From Phytohabitans maris (GTDB lineage Bacteria > Actinomycetota > Actinomycetes > Mycobacteriales > Micromonosporaceae): 64,000 nt of DNA. The notes beneath the pieces were generated by a model that was not told the DNA's origin, did not search any database, and was given only the letters and a program-made list of their open reading frames with translations. Shown piece after piece: positions 26,201-33,888 of this stretch (its first letter is position 1; every line of letters begins with the position of its first letter). Where the stretch lies: contig NZ_JAVHUY010000024.1 of NCBI RefSeq assembly GCF_031085175.1, forward strand, positions 62,001 to 126,000. The letters run 5' to 3'. Made by a program: the position numbers and the translations under genes.

Positions 26201-28156
26201 CGCCTGCACGCCGGCGCGGGCCTGCTCCGCTACCCACCCGCCGCTCGCGCCGCCGCCCAGCTCTTCTGGGCGTACGGCACCGACGGGGCCGCCCGCACCG
26301 CGTGGTCCACGAGGGCCGGCTCGCTGGCCCGGGCCCGGGCGGCGTTCGGCGCCACACCGGCGATCGAAGAGCTGCGGACCGAGCTGGCCGGCGCGGTGGG
26401 CGGCTTCCTGCGCGACCGCGGCCTGCCGCTGGACGCCCACCTCACCGGTGAGTACCTCTTCGAGGAGCTGGCGGGCGCGCCGTTCGGCTTCGTCACCAGT
26501 GCCGGCGCCCGAGACCTGCTGGACCGCTTTCACCGCGCGACGGTGGAGTCCTTCGACGAGGATCTGCGCGCGCTCGGCGGCGACCTGGCCGCCCGGCACC
26601 AGCTCGCGTCGGCCTGGCTGGCCGCGTTCGCCGGCGATCGGCCCGCGCCCGAGCTGTCCGAGGCGGTGGCGATCGAGCTCTGCGGCACCGAGCTGCCCCG
26701 CCACGACTCGTCCGCCGTCCTTTCCGCCACTGTGGACGGTGTACTGGGGACGCACCCGCGGGTCACCGGTCGCAAGCTGGAGCTGCGGCTCGACGAGGTG
26801 CTCACCCGCGTGCGGCGGTTCCGTGACGAGCGGGCGCCGGGCTTCCGGGCGTACCAGCGGCGGCGCAACGAGCTCGTCGCCCACGAGCGCACCCGGCTGC
26901 GCCTGGCCGAGCACCAGCCCAAGGTGATGAGCGCGTTCGTCCGCAACCGCCTGCTCGACGAGGTCTACCTGCCGCTTATCGGCGACAACCTGGCCCGCCA
27001 GCTCGGCGCGGTGGGCGATGCCAAGCGCACCGACCAGATGGGGCTGCTGCTGCTCATCTCGCCGCCCGGCTACGGCAAGACCACGCTGATGGAGTACGTG
27101 GCGAGCCGGCTCGGCCTGGTCTTCGTCAAGGTCAACGGTCCGGCGCTGGGGCACGCGGTCACCTCCGTCGACCCGGCCGAGGCGCCCAACGCCACGGCCC
27201 GGCAGGAGGTGGAGAAGATCTCGTTCGCCCTGGAGATGGGCAACAACGTCCTGCTCTACCTCGACGACATCCAGCACACCTCGCCGGAGCTGTTGCAGAA
27301 GTTCATCTCGCTCTGTGACGCCCAGCGCCGGATGGAAGGTGTGTGGGAGGGGCGCACGCGCACGTACGACCTGCGCGGCAAGCGCTTCGCGGTCTGCATG
27401 GCCGGCAACCCGTACACCGAGTCGGGGCAGCGCTTCCGGATCCCGGACATGCTCGCCAACCGCGCCGACGTGTGGAACCTCGGCGACGTGCTCTCCGGCA
27501 AGGAGGAGCTCTTCGCACTCAGCTACATCGAAAACTCGCTGACCGCCAACCCCGTGCTCGCCCCGCTCTCCACAAGGGACCGTGGTGACCTGGAGCTGCT
27601 CGTCCGGCTCGCCAAGGGCGACGAGGCGGTGCGCCCGGACCAGCTCGCCCACCCGTACTCGGCGGTCGAGCTGGAGCAGATCCTCGCGGTGCTGCGCAAG
27701 CTCCTGCGGGTGCAGCAGGTGGTGCTCACCAACAACCAGGCGTACATCGCCTCGGCCGCCCAGTCCGACGCGTCCCGCACCGAGCCGCCGTACCAGCTGC
27801 AGGGCTCGTACCGAAACATGAACAAGCTGGCCGAGCGGATCGTGCCGGTGATGAACGACGCCGAGCTGGAAGCCGTCATCGACGACCACTACCTTGGCGA
27901 GGCGCAGACGCTGGCCGCCAACGCCGAGGCCAACCTGCTCAAGCTCGCCGAGCTGCGCGGGCGGCTCAGCGGCGAGCGGGCCGCCCGGTGGAGCGAGGTG
28001 AAGGCGGGCTACCTGAAGGCCAAGGCACTCGGCGGCGCCGAGGACGACCCGATGAGCCGCGCGGTTGGCGCCGTGGGCCTGCTCGCCGACCGGGTCGGCG
28101 CGGTCGAGACGGCGATCGACCGCGCCGCCGAGCGGCTCTACGACGACAAGGCGTGA
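23264..28156 (+). CDS. DUF3686-type giant AAA ATPase
   Basis: Protein of 1630 residues. The N-terminal half matches the family annotated as DNA-repair ATPase/DUF3686 (EMRLVGTERIRTENNCVPRD, then GGLMLFGYNVFIGLKPETTV) and is rich in beta and coiled-coil segments. The C-terminal AAA domain has Walker A SPPGYGKTTL (about residues 1266-1275) and Walker B VLLYLDDIQ (about 1329-1337); AGNPYTESGQRFRIPDMLAN looks like the sensor/arginine-finger region. Despite the family name, operon coupling to flotillin and NfeD points to work at the membrane, perhaps remodelling or extracting complexes. The 3' end overlaps the convergent dynamin-like gene by 19 bp. Confidence 0.85.
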   Translation: MTTATEAKPALDVGTYEVLRGRLADRSAELVRRAEALNVRRLEVFGSAEMRLVGTERIRTENNCVPRDIVSIGGLMLFGYNVFIGLKPETTVDDVFAVHAFSREGEAFRFEPAAEVPWLREPQFLRDFGELYRYYRETRLLQLRRLDGRLLAVFQTGPNTEDIRVLRWQVATDGTVSYMDNRGERDHTFPSPHDFEWVETTREHHVLGRHPHISISDEVFVETVGGTLTVKVENNTETGEGIYAEPVDEPLQSLADADVHYARVGPLILLRVRPYKETVWRHLVFNTRTKSVVRLDGIGQACQRLPEDHGIIFPGGYYLATGVNKTFDTDVASLEFDRVIRSTNGEDVLYVFHARAEGRTLLLPYNVIRKEVATPIPCHGYSLFDDGTLVVFRATSEEPTRVHPMQVWQSPYLSDAYAAAQPTGTGPLERVGNADLVRGISDCLSVGRMADETTPSTGVFEALIATCARIFDHYHWLGEPELGDLRSPLSEVRATAEQVLDEFEKVQALTAQAATALDEAGARIQSLVRRTRGEAPQSTDGWVAQLADLRSAQGHLVTLRELRYVDTARIDELSRVLDEELASAAQRAVSFLRRDDAFAGYHAEIDRLVADAEGIATVAAAEPLGERLAEQAEGMQVITEVVGSLDIADATVRTSILERIGEVLGGVNRARATLEGRRKELLATEGRAEFAAEFALLGQAITGALAVADTPERCDEQLGRLLLQLENLESRFGEFDDFLADLGAKRTDVYEVFSARKQALLDERARRSDRLVDSADRILASVHRRIATLKTIDEVNTYFAGDPMVAKLRSVAQELRDLGDPVRAEELDGRIKAARQEAGRSLRDRLDLYSDGGETIALGRHRFAVNTQAIDLTLVPHDGRMAVAVTGTDYRAAVRDEAFEATRPYWEQLLVSETPEVYRAEFLAASILLDGDLDALHEAAVVEGGLRDLVRRAAETRYDEGYERGVHDQDAAAILDALLRLHAGAGLLRYPPAARAAAQLFWAYGTDGAARTAWSTRAGSLARARAAFGATPAIEELRTELAGAVGGFLRDRGLPLDAHLTGEYLFEELAGAPFGFVTSAGARDLLDRFHRATVESFDEDLRALGGDLAARHQLASAWLAAFAGDRPAPELSEAVAIELCGTELPRHDSSAVLSATVDGVLGTHPRVTGRKLELRLDEVLTRVRRFRDERAPGFRAYQRRRNELVAHERTRLRLAEHQPKVMSAFVRNRLLDEVYLPLIGDNLARQLGAVGDAKRTDQMGLLLLISPPGYGKTTLMEYVASRLGLVFVKVNGPALGHAVTSVDPAEAPNATARQEVEKISFALEMGNNVLLYLDDIQHTSPELLQKFISLCDAQRRMEGVWEGRTRTYDLRGKRFAVCMAGNPYTESGQRFRIPDMLANRADVWNLGDVLSGKEELFALSYIENSLTANPVLAPLSTRDRGDLELLVRLAKGDEAVRPDQLAHPYSAVELEQILAVLRKLLRVQQVVLTNNQAYIASAAQSDASRTEPPYQLQGSYRNMNKLAERIVPVMNDAELEAVIDDHYLGEAQTLAANAEANLLKLAELRGRLSGERAARWSEVKAGYLKAKALGGAEDDPMSRAVGAVGLLADRVGAVETAIDRAAERLYDDKA

Positions 28157-29565
28157 ATGATGCCCTCGCAGCTGCGGACCACGACGGCGGCCGCGCGCCG
28201 CTGTTCGAGGCTCAGCAGCGGGTCTTCGGTCTGCTCCTGCCAGCGGGCCAGCGCGCCGGTGGCCAGCTCCCACAGCTGGCCCGGGTTGGTGCGTGGGTCG
28301 ACGCCGAGCCGGGCGGTCGGCGTGGTGCCGCCCTCGCCGACGAGCCGGCGCGCCTCCGCCTCCAGCTCCGCGCCGAACTTGATCCGGTGCCCCTGTAGCG
28401 CGGCGACCAGCCGAAGCTCGCGAAAGTCGTGTGCGTTGGTCAGCGTGTGCTCCAGGTCGGCGAGGAGCTTTTCGCTGCCGGGCCTCGGCTCGGTGCGGAG
28501 CACCGCCTCCAGCGCGGCGAGCGCCGAGCGGGCCTTGAGCGCGTCGGCCCGGTCGACGAAGCAGCGGCCGACCGCCTCGCGCAGCTCGCTGAGGCCACTG
28601 CGGCGGACGAGCTCGGCGGCCAGCCCGGCCCGGGTGTCCGTACCGGTGCCGGTGCGGATCAGCGTGGTGGCCAGCCGTACGCCGAAGATGCCGAGCCGGT
28701 CGAGCAGGTCCTCCCGGGTCTCCACGTCGACCAGCGCGGGGAAGTCCTCACCCACGAAGCGGTCGGTGGTGAGCAGGTACGGCTCCAGCTCCGGCCGCGG
28801 GGTGCGGGCCAGTGTGGACAGTGCGGAGTAGTCCCGGTCGCTGAGGACCCGGCCGGCGAGCGCGATCAGGCCGCCGAGCGCCACCACGGCCAGGCAGAGG
28901 GAGCCGACGTGGTGGTCGCGGTGATGCTTGCGGGCGAGCTGCTTGGCGGCGAGCAGTGCGTCGATCCGGCCGCCGCCGATCTCGTCGGCCCGGGATAGCA
29001 CCAGGATCACGTTGACCGGAGCGGCCCGGGCCACGGTGCCGTCCTGCGCGGACTCCAGCCACTCCAGGTCGGTGCCGCGCCCGTCGCGGGTCAGGTAGAG
29101 CACCGCGTCGGCGTCCCGCAGCACCTTGTCGCCGGCGTCCGGCAGCGCCGGAGTGTCCACAATGGTGGCGTTGCGCAGCGCCCGGCTGGGCCAGGTGACC
29201 ACCAGGTCGTTGACCGGTGCCGGCCGCCACCGCCGGATGTCCACCCGCAGCCCGTTGGCGGTGCGCGCGACCGGCAGCTCGATCCCCGCCGGGTACGCGG
29301 TGGCGTGCGGCTCGGCGCCGTCCTGGTACCAGGTGAAGACCTGCTCGGCGTCCGGTACCTCGATCGGCGCGACCTCCTCGCCGACGATCGCGTTGACCAA
29401 TGTGGACTTGCCGGCCTGCCAGGGGCCGGCGATCGCGATCCGCAGCGGCTCGTCGAACCGGCTCAGGTGGTGGCGGAGCTGATCGGCCGCGGCCGGGCTG
29501 TCGTGGTAGAGGTCGAGCGCCTCGTGCATGAGCCGCCACACAGACTCTTCCAGGACGGACGTCAC
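28138..29565 (-). CDS. iniC: Dynamin-like GTPase, IniC type
   Basis: The 475-residue GTPase has P-loop AGPWQAGKSTLVNAIVGEE (about residue 46), switch II DTPALPDAGDKVL and the G4-like VLSRADE. It ends with a helical region (HDFRELRLVAALQGH). Position and pairing match mycobacterial IniC, the partner of IniA in the isoniazid-inducible iniBAC set; these dynamin-like proteins act on the cytoplasmic membrane under cell-wall stress. The GTG at 29565 overlaps the iniA-like stop by 4 bp. No membrane helix as clear as that of the iniA-like partner is seen. The stop is embedded in the end of the convergent ATPase gene. Confidence 0.85.
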   Translation of the reverse strand: MTSVLEESVWRLMHEALDLYHDSPAAADQLRHHLSRFDEPLRIAIAGPWQAGKSTLVNAIVGEEVAPIEVPDAEQVFTWYQDGAEPHATAYPAGIELPVARTANGLRVDIRRWRPAPVNDLVVTWPSRALRNATIVDTPALPDAGDKVLRDADAVLYLTRDGRGTDLEWLESAQDGTVARAAPVNVILVLSRADEIGGGRIDALLAAKQLARKHHRDHHVGSLCLAVVALGGLIALAGRVLSDRDYSALSTLARTPRPELEPYLLTTDRFVGEDFPALVDVETREDLLDRLGIFGVRLATTLIRTGTGTDTRAGLAAELVRRSGLSELREAVGRCFVDRADALKARSALAALEAVLRTEPRPGSEKLLADLEHTLTNAHDFRELRLVAALQGHRIKFGAELEAEARRLVGEGGTTPTARLGVDPRTNPGQLWELATGALARWQEQTEDPLLSLEQRRAAAVVVRSCEGIIHALSS

Positions 29566-31406
29566 CCTACGGGCTCCAGGCGGCGCTGCCGTTGCCCGGG
29601 GGCGCCGCCCAGCTCGGTCAGGGCCTGGGCCCGCTCGTACAGCGCGGCGAGCCGCCGCATCTGCTGCTGCACCTCGCGGCGGCGCTGCTCCCGCTCCAGC
29701 GCGTCGGCGTCGGCGGCCTGCTTCGCGCTGCGCAGCGAGTGGACGATCGCCTCCTGCAACTGCTCGGTCAGCCCGGTGAAGTGGTCGCGCAGCGCCCGCT
29801 GCACCCAGCGCGCGGTGTCTTTGCACTCCTTGTTGAGCCGGAGGAAGAAGTCGTCGACGTGCCGCTGCGAGGCGGCCTTGGCCGCGGCCTGCCGGCGCCG
29901 CAGCATCGACTTGCCCTCGTCGCGGATCGTCTTGCCGCCGAAGAGCGCGCCGGCGCCGAGGGAGACCGGATTGATCAGCGGCATGCCGGCGAGTGTCGTG
30001 GCGAGGCCGAACATGAGCAGGCCGCCGTACGAGCCGCGGAGTCCGCTGAAGATCTTCTGTACCGGCGTGAACCTCTCCACGCTCGGCCGCTCGATCTCCT
30101 CCAGCTGCTCGGCGAGCCGGTCCGGGATGCCCGCCCGCCACTCCGGGAGGATGTCCGCGCCGTACCGGACGAAGTGGTCGGCGACCCGCCCGGTGACCCA
30201 GTCGCAGCGCTGCACCAGCCAGGCGAAGTTGGCCTCGGCCGCCTCGGTCAGGCTCTGCTCCATCCACTCCTGGTAGTCGTCCCAGGTCTTCAGCGGGTCG
30301 GCCGTCTCGAACGCCTCGTCGACCTTGCGGATGATCTTTCGGGTGCGGTCGCGCAGGTCGTACTCGATGTCGGACATCAAATCCGTCATCTCGTCGGCGA
30401 GCGTGTTTTGCCAGCGGGTGGAGCAGCGGCGCAGCTCGTCGAGCCCGCGCTGCGCCTCGTACAGCCGGTGCAGCGACCCGGAGTCCTCATTGGACAGCTC
30501 GGCGCGCAGCGGCGCGGCGAGCTGCTCGATGACGGTGCTGGCCATCAGCCCCACCGCGGCCGGCGCGAGCACCTGCCCCTTGGAACCCTGCTCGCGCTTG
30601 AGCCGGGCGATCAGGTCGGGGAAGCCGGACTCCGCGTTGACCGCCTTGTCGTTGGTGCGCGCGGCCTGTAGCCGCAGCGTCGCCGAGACCGGCACGAGCG
30701 CGGCCGGCACGCCGGCGCTGGCGAGGTGGTCGCGGTTGCGCTCGGCCACCGCCCGCCAGTGCGGGGAGATGTCGATCTTGGTGAGCGCGACGACCACCCG
30801 CGGGTGCGACTGGATGATGTGCAGCAGCAGGTTGATCTCGGAGACCGAGAGCTCGCGGGTCGCGTCGGTGACCATCACGACGATGTCGGCCCGGGGGAGT
30901 GCCGCCACTCCACTGCCGGTGCTCGGGTCGTCGCCGTCCGCGCCGGGCGTGTCGATGAGCACGATGCCGCTCGCCAGGAGTCCACGAGGGACACCGATCT
31001 CGGCGTGCACCTCGCTCGCGCCCGGCCGGCGGCCCGGTGTGGTCGCGCTGATCCGGGCAGCGATGTCCGTTACGGGCATCGGCACCCGCTCGTCTTCGTC
31101 GCCCTCGTGCACCAGGGCGGCGGAGGGCGACTCCGCGTGCCGTACGACCGTGGGGATCGCGGTGGTCAGCCCGTCGCCCACGGGGCAGACGGGCGCGTTG
31201 ATCAGCGCGTTGACGAGCTGGCTCTTGCCCTGCTTGGGCTCGCCCACGACGAGCACCCGCAGGGTGGGGTCCAGCAGCTGCTCCCGCTTTTGCAGCAGCC
31301 ACCGGACCAGGTCGGTGCGGCTGTGCGCCGCGCATACCCGAGCCGTCTCGTCGAGGGTGTCGAGCCAGATCGGTGCCATCACCGGACCAAGTCTGCTGAT
31401 TTCCAC
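29562..31406 (-). CDS. iniA: Dynamin-like GTPase, IniA type
   Basis: The 614-residue dynamin-family GTPase has P-loop VVGEPKQGKSQLVNALI (about residues 52-68), switch I threonines in GDGLTTAIPTV, G3 DTPGADGDD and G4 ALTKID. A hydrophobic membrane-insertion pair lies at about residues 463-490 (LLMFGLATTLAGMPLINPVS), followed by a C-terminal charged coiled coil. This matches IniA, a mycobacterial dynamin-like protein that fuses or repairs membranes. The GTG at 31406 is shown; an ATG nine codons later is equally possible. Tandem 21-bp repeats lie immediately upstream, and iniC is translationally coupled downstream. Confidence 0.88.
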   Translation of the reverse strand: MEISRLGPVMAPIWLDTLDETARVCAAHSRTDLVRWLLQKREQLLDPTLRVLVVGEPKQGKSQLVNALINAPVCPVGDGLTTAIPTVVRHAESPSAALVHEGDEDERVPMPVTDIAARISATTPGRRPGASEVHAEIGVPRGLLASGIVLIDTPGADGDDPSTGSGVAALPRADIVVMVTDATRELSVSEINLLLHIIQSHPRVVVALTKIDISPHWRAVAERNRDHLASAGVPAALVPVSATLRLQAARTNDKAVNAESGFPDLIARLKREQGSKGQVLAPAAVGLMASTVIEQLAAPLRAELSNEDSGSLHRLYEAQRGLDELRRCSTRWQNTLADEMTDLMSDIEYDLRDRTRKIIRKVDEAFETADPLKTWDDYQEWMEQSLTEAAEANFAWLVQRCDWVTGRVADHFVRYGADILPEWRAGIPDRLAEQLEEIERPSVERFTPVQKIFSGLRGSYGGLLMFGLATTLAGMPLINPVSLGAGALFGGKTIRDEGKSMLRRRQAAAKAASQRHVDDFFLRLNKECKDTARWVQRALRDHFTGLTEQLQEAIVHSLRSAKQAADADALEREQRRREVQQQMRRLAALYERAQALTELGGAPGQRQRRLEPVG

Positions 31407-31410
31407 TCAC

Positions 31411-31452
31411 ATATCAAGTGGGGTCACTTAAATATCAAGCGGGGTCACTTAA
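31411..31452. repeat. Tandem 21-bp direct repeats before iniA
   Basis: Two adjoining 21-bp units (31411-31431 and 31432-31452) beginning ATATCAAG and ending GGGGTCACTTAA differ at one base; a third partial unit (ATCAAGAGGG) follows. They lie 5 bp from the iniA start, downstream of the iniB terminator, where a separate iniA promoter or operator would be expected. AT content is much higher than in the surroundings. Confidence 0.75.
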
Positions 31453-31463
31453 AGAAATCAAGA

Positions 31464-31501
31464 GGGATGGGAGACCGGGCCCGAGTCCGGTCTCCCATCC
31501 C
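31464..31501 (-). terminator. Intrinsic terminator after iniB
   Basis: Perfect 15-bp stem (GGGATGGGAGACCGG, 31464-31478, pairing with 31487-31501) around an 8-base loop. On the minus strand it is followed by a T-rich run (CTCTTGATTTCTTT), as expected for rho-independent termination of the iniB transcript. It separates iniB from iniA. Confidence 0.8.
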
Positions 31502-31557
31502 TGGGACCGCGGTAACGCTTAGAGAACCAGCCGTGACGGCGGGTTTTACGGACGGAA

Positions 31558-32469
31558 TCAGAACAGGATGTCGGTGACGCCGAGAAGGCCGCCGTCGGTG
31601 TGCGCGTCGGCACCCGCCGAACCGTGCACCGTGCCCTGCACGCCGCCCACGCTCGCCGAGCCGTGCGCCTCCGCGCCGCCGCCCAGCAGGCCACCCACGC
31701 CGAGGCCGTCGAGCGTGCTGTCCACCGTGCCGGTGGTGCCGCTCAGCAGCGAGTCGGCACCCAGCGTGTCGTCCAGCTCCGGCAGGTCGACCGGTGGGAC
31801 GCCGAGCGGGGCGGTCACCGAGCCGACCAGGCCGGTCACGCCGTCGAGCTGCGAGTCGACGGTGCCCAGGGTGTCGTCGGTGGTGTCGAGCACGCCGTCC
31901 ACCGGCGCGCCCGGGACCAGGCCCGTGGCGGTACCCAGCGTCGAGTCGATCGTGCCGGTCGCGTCCGCGCCGACCGTACCGACCACATCGGAGTCGAGGG
32001 TGCCGGCCACGTCGTGCACGCCGGAGAGGTCGACCGACGCGCCGGAGGTGCTGGCCGCGACGCCGATGCCGGGGATGATCCCGCTGGTGGTGAGGCTGAC
32101 ACCGGTGGTGTCGACGGTGATCGCACCGACCGCGGCGATGTTGACGTTGGCGTCGGCGCTGGGCGTGGGCACGGCGACGCCGAGCTGCTGGGTGACCGTC
32201 TGGAGCTGGCCGATCACGTTGGTGGCGTCACCGTCGAGTGCGCCGAGCTGGCCGAGGCTGAGGTCGCTCGTGGGCACCAGGCCGGTGATCCCCTGAACCG
32301 GCGCGTAGTCCACGACCAGAGGGACCACGTCCTGCACGTCCGCGGCGGTGATGTCACCGAGCCCGGCGGCGTTCAGCGTGCCCTCTGGGTCCAGCTCGAA
32401 CGCCGAGCGCGCCTCGGGGTTGGTGAGGAGGTTCAGCACGAAGTCGTGCAGTGTCTGGGTCGATTCCAT
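31558..32469 (-). CDS. iniB: IniB-like protein with low-complexity body
   Basis: The 303-residue protein has an IniB N-terminal domain (TLHDFVLNLLTNPEARSAFE, about residues 5-24, then LGDITAADVQDVVPLVVD). The rest is Gly/Ala/Thr/Val/Asp-rich with repeating units such as GTVDSTLDG, LDTTDDTLGTVDSQLDG and VGTVGADATGTIDSTLG, ending GGLLGVTDILF. No signal peptide is seen. In mycobacteria IniB is the first gene of the iniBAC operon induced by cell-wall inhibitors. Here a strong terminator separates it from iniA, so IniB can be made in excess of the GTPases. It is divergent from the Hsp70-like gene. Confidence 0.82.
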   Translation of the reverse strand: MESTQTLHDFVLNLLTNPEARSAFELDPEGTLNAAGLGDITAADVQDVVPLVVDYAPVQGITGLVPTSDLSLGQLGALDGDATNVIGQLQTVTQQLGVAVPTPSADANVNIAAVGAITVDTTGVSLTTSGIIPGIGVAASTSGASVDLSGVHDVAGTLDSDVVGTVGADATGTIDSTLGTATGLVPGAPVDGVLDTTDDTLGTVDSQLDGVTGLVGSVTAPLGVPPVDLPELDDTLGADSLLSGTTGTVDSTLDGLGVGGLLGGGAEAHGSASVGGVQGTVHGSAGADAHTDGGLLGVTDILF

Positions 32470-32530
32470 GCCGCAGACCGTAAAAGCGCGGTGATCGTCC
32501 GGGCATCGGGGACCGCGCCGGGTTTCCGGG

Positions 32531-32546
32531 TTAGGGGATTAGGGGG
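32531..32546. promoter_or_regulatory. Tandem TTAGGGG octamers in iniB/hsp70-like gap
   Basis: TTAGGGGA followed directly by TTAGGGGG in the 159-bp divergent gap, about 60-75 bp from the iniB start. The repeat and AT-rich flanks (CCAGAATTAG) suggest a shared control site. No known regulator can be assigned. Confidence 0.35.
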
Positions 32547-32628
32547 TCCCTCGCCCCAGAATTAGTGGCTCAGCAGCACGAACATCTCTGGTACGAACGT
32601 ATGGGTCCGCTGGGAGGAGAGCGCTCGG

Positions 32629-33888
32629 ATGCCGTACGTGCTGGGAATCGACATCGGTGGGACGACCACGACCGCCGCTGTCTCGCGACTGGGTAACGCG
32701 GGATGGCTGGCACCCGAGGTCGTGCGGCTGGGGACACGGTCCGCGGCCGTTCCGTCGGTGTTACACGTATCGGGAGACGGTGCGCTTACCGTGGGCGAGC
32801 CGGTGCAGTTGGACGCGGGGCGGGTAGCCCGTGGTTTCGTCCGGCGTATCGGCGATGACGTGCCGCAGATCGTCGGGGGTGAGCCCTGCACCCCGCAGGC
32901 GCTCACCGCCGTGCTGGCCATGTGGGTGGTCGAGCGGGTGTTGGCTCACGAGGGGGAGCCGGCCGAGCAGGTGGTGATCAGCCACCCCGCCGCATGGGGT
33001 ACGTATCGCCGGGAGCTGCTGCACCGGGCGCTCTGGGAGATCGGCCTGGCCAACGTCACGTTGCTGCCGGAGCCCGTCGTCGCTGCTGAGAGTCACACCG
33101 CACGCGGTTGGAGGGGCCGCACCTTCGGTGTGTACTCCCTGGGTGGCAGCGACTACGAGGCTTCGGTCGTGCGCTGGGCAGAGGGTGTCGGTTTCCAGCT
33201 CCTCGGCAGTGCGGGCGCGATCGAGCCGTTCGGCGGCGCGGACGTCGACGAAGCCCTCGTCGGCCATGTGCGGTCGCGGCTCGACCGGGACCTGCGGGAG
33301 GTGTTCGCGAGTGGCCCGCAGGCCCGGATCGCGCTTTTCGGCCTGCGCCGGGAGTGCCGGCGGGTGAAGGAGGAGCTGACCACGGCCACCGAGGCCGAGG
33401 TGGTGCTCAGCACGTCCCACGGGCACGTGCGGGTGCCGGTCAACCGGGCCGAGCTCGAAGAGCTGGTCCGGCCGGCGCTGGAGCTGAGCGTCGAGACGCT
33501 GGCGCAGGTGATCCGTACCTGTGGCCTGCGGCGGCGCGAGCTGGACGGCGTCCTCCTGGTGGGTGGCGCGGCGCGGATGCCGCTCGTCGCGGAGCTGATC
33601 CGCGCCGCACTGCCCGGTCCGGTCGGCGTCGAGGCCGAGCCGCAGACCACGGCCGCCACGGGTGGGGCGCTCGCCGCCGTGCAGGTGGTGTCGCCGCCGA
33701 CCGCGCGCCGCCAGGATCCAATGTGGATCCCGCAGCAGCGGGCCATCGAAGCATCGAACCATGAGCCGCCGCCGCTCGTTCAAGAGGGCATGGACGCCGG
33801 TCCACCGCCGCGCCCGCCCGTCGACATCACACCGTTGCGACTCCGCCCGACACAGCGCCTCTTCGGCCTGGTAGGAGGCCAAGCTTGA
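32629..33888 (+). CDS. Hsp70-like nucleotide-binding domain protein
   Basis: The 419-residue protein covers only the actin-like ATPase fold of Hsp70: phosphate-1 loop VLGIDIGGTTTTAAVSRLGN at the start, VTLLPEPVVAAESH, a degraded phosphate-2 region (YSLGGSDYEASVV in place of DLGGGTFD) and the adenosine motif DGVLLVGGAARMPLVAELIR (about residue 307). There is no substrate-binding domain; a short Pro-rich tail follows. It is therefore probably a specialised ATP switch rather than a folding chaperone. GGGAGGAG precedes the ATG. The downstream regulator starts at a TTGA overlap, so the two are coupled. Confidence 0.83.
   Translation: MPYVLGIDIGGTTTTAAVSRLGNAGWLAPEVVRLGTRSAAVPSVLHVSGDGALTVGEPVQLDAGRVARGFVRRIGDDVPQIVGGEPCTPQALTAVLAMWVVERVLAHEGEPAEQVVISHPAAWGTYRRELLHRALWEIGLANVTLLPEPVVAAESHTARGWRGRTFGVYSLGGSDYEASVVRWAEGVGFQLLGSAGAIEPFGGADVDEALVGHVRSRLDRDLREVFASGPQARIALFGLRRECRRVKEELTTATEAEVVLSTSHGHVRVPVNRAELEELVRPALELSVETLAQVIRTCGLRRRELDGVLLVGGAARMPLVAELIRAALPGPVGVEAEPQTTAATGGALAAVQVVSPPTARRQDPMWIPQQRAIEASNHEPPPLVQEGMDAGPPPRPPVDITPLRLRPTQRLFGLVGGQA

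Noticed and set aside
26069-28273. A 734-residue minus-strand frame
   Set aside because: It is the antisense shadow of the DUF3686 ATPase; the real minus-strand gene here is the iniC-like frame at 28138-29565.
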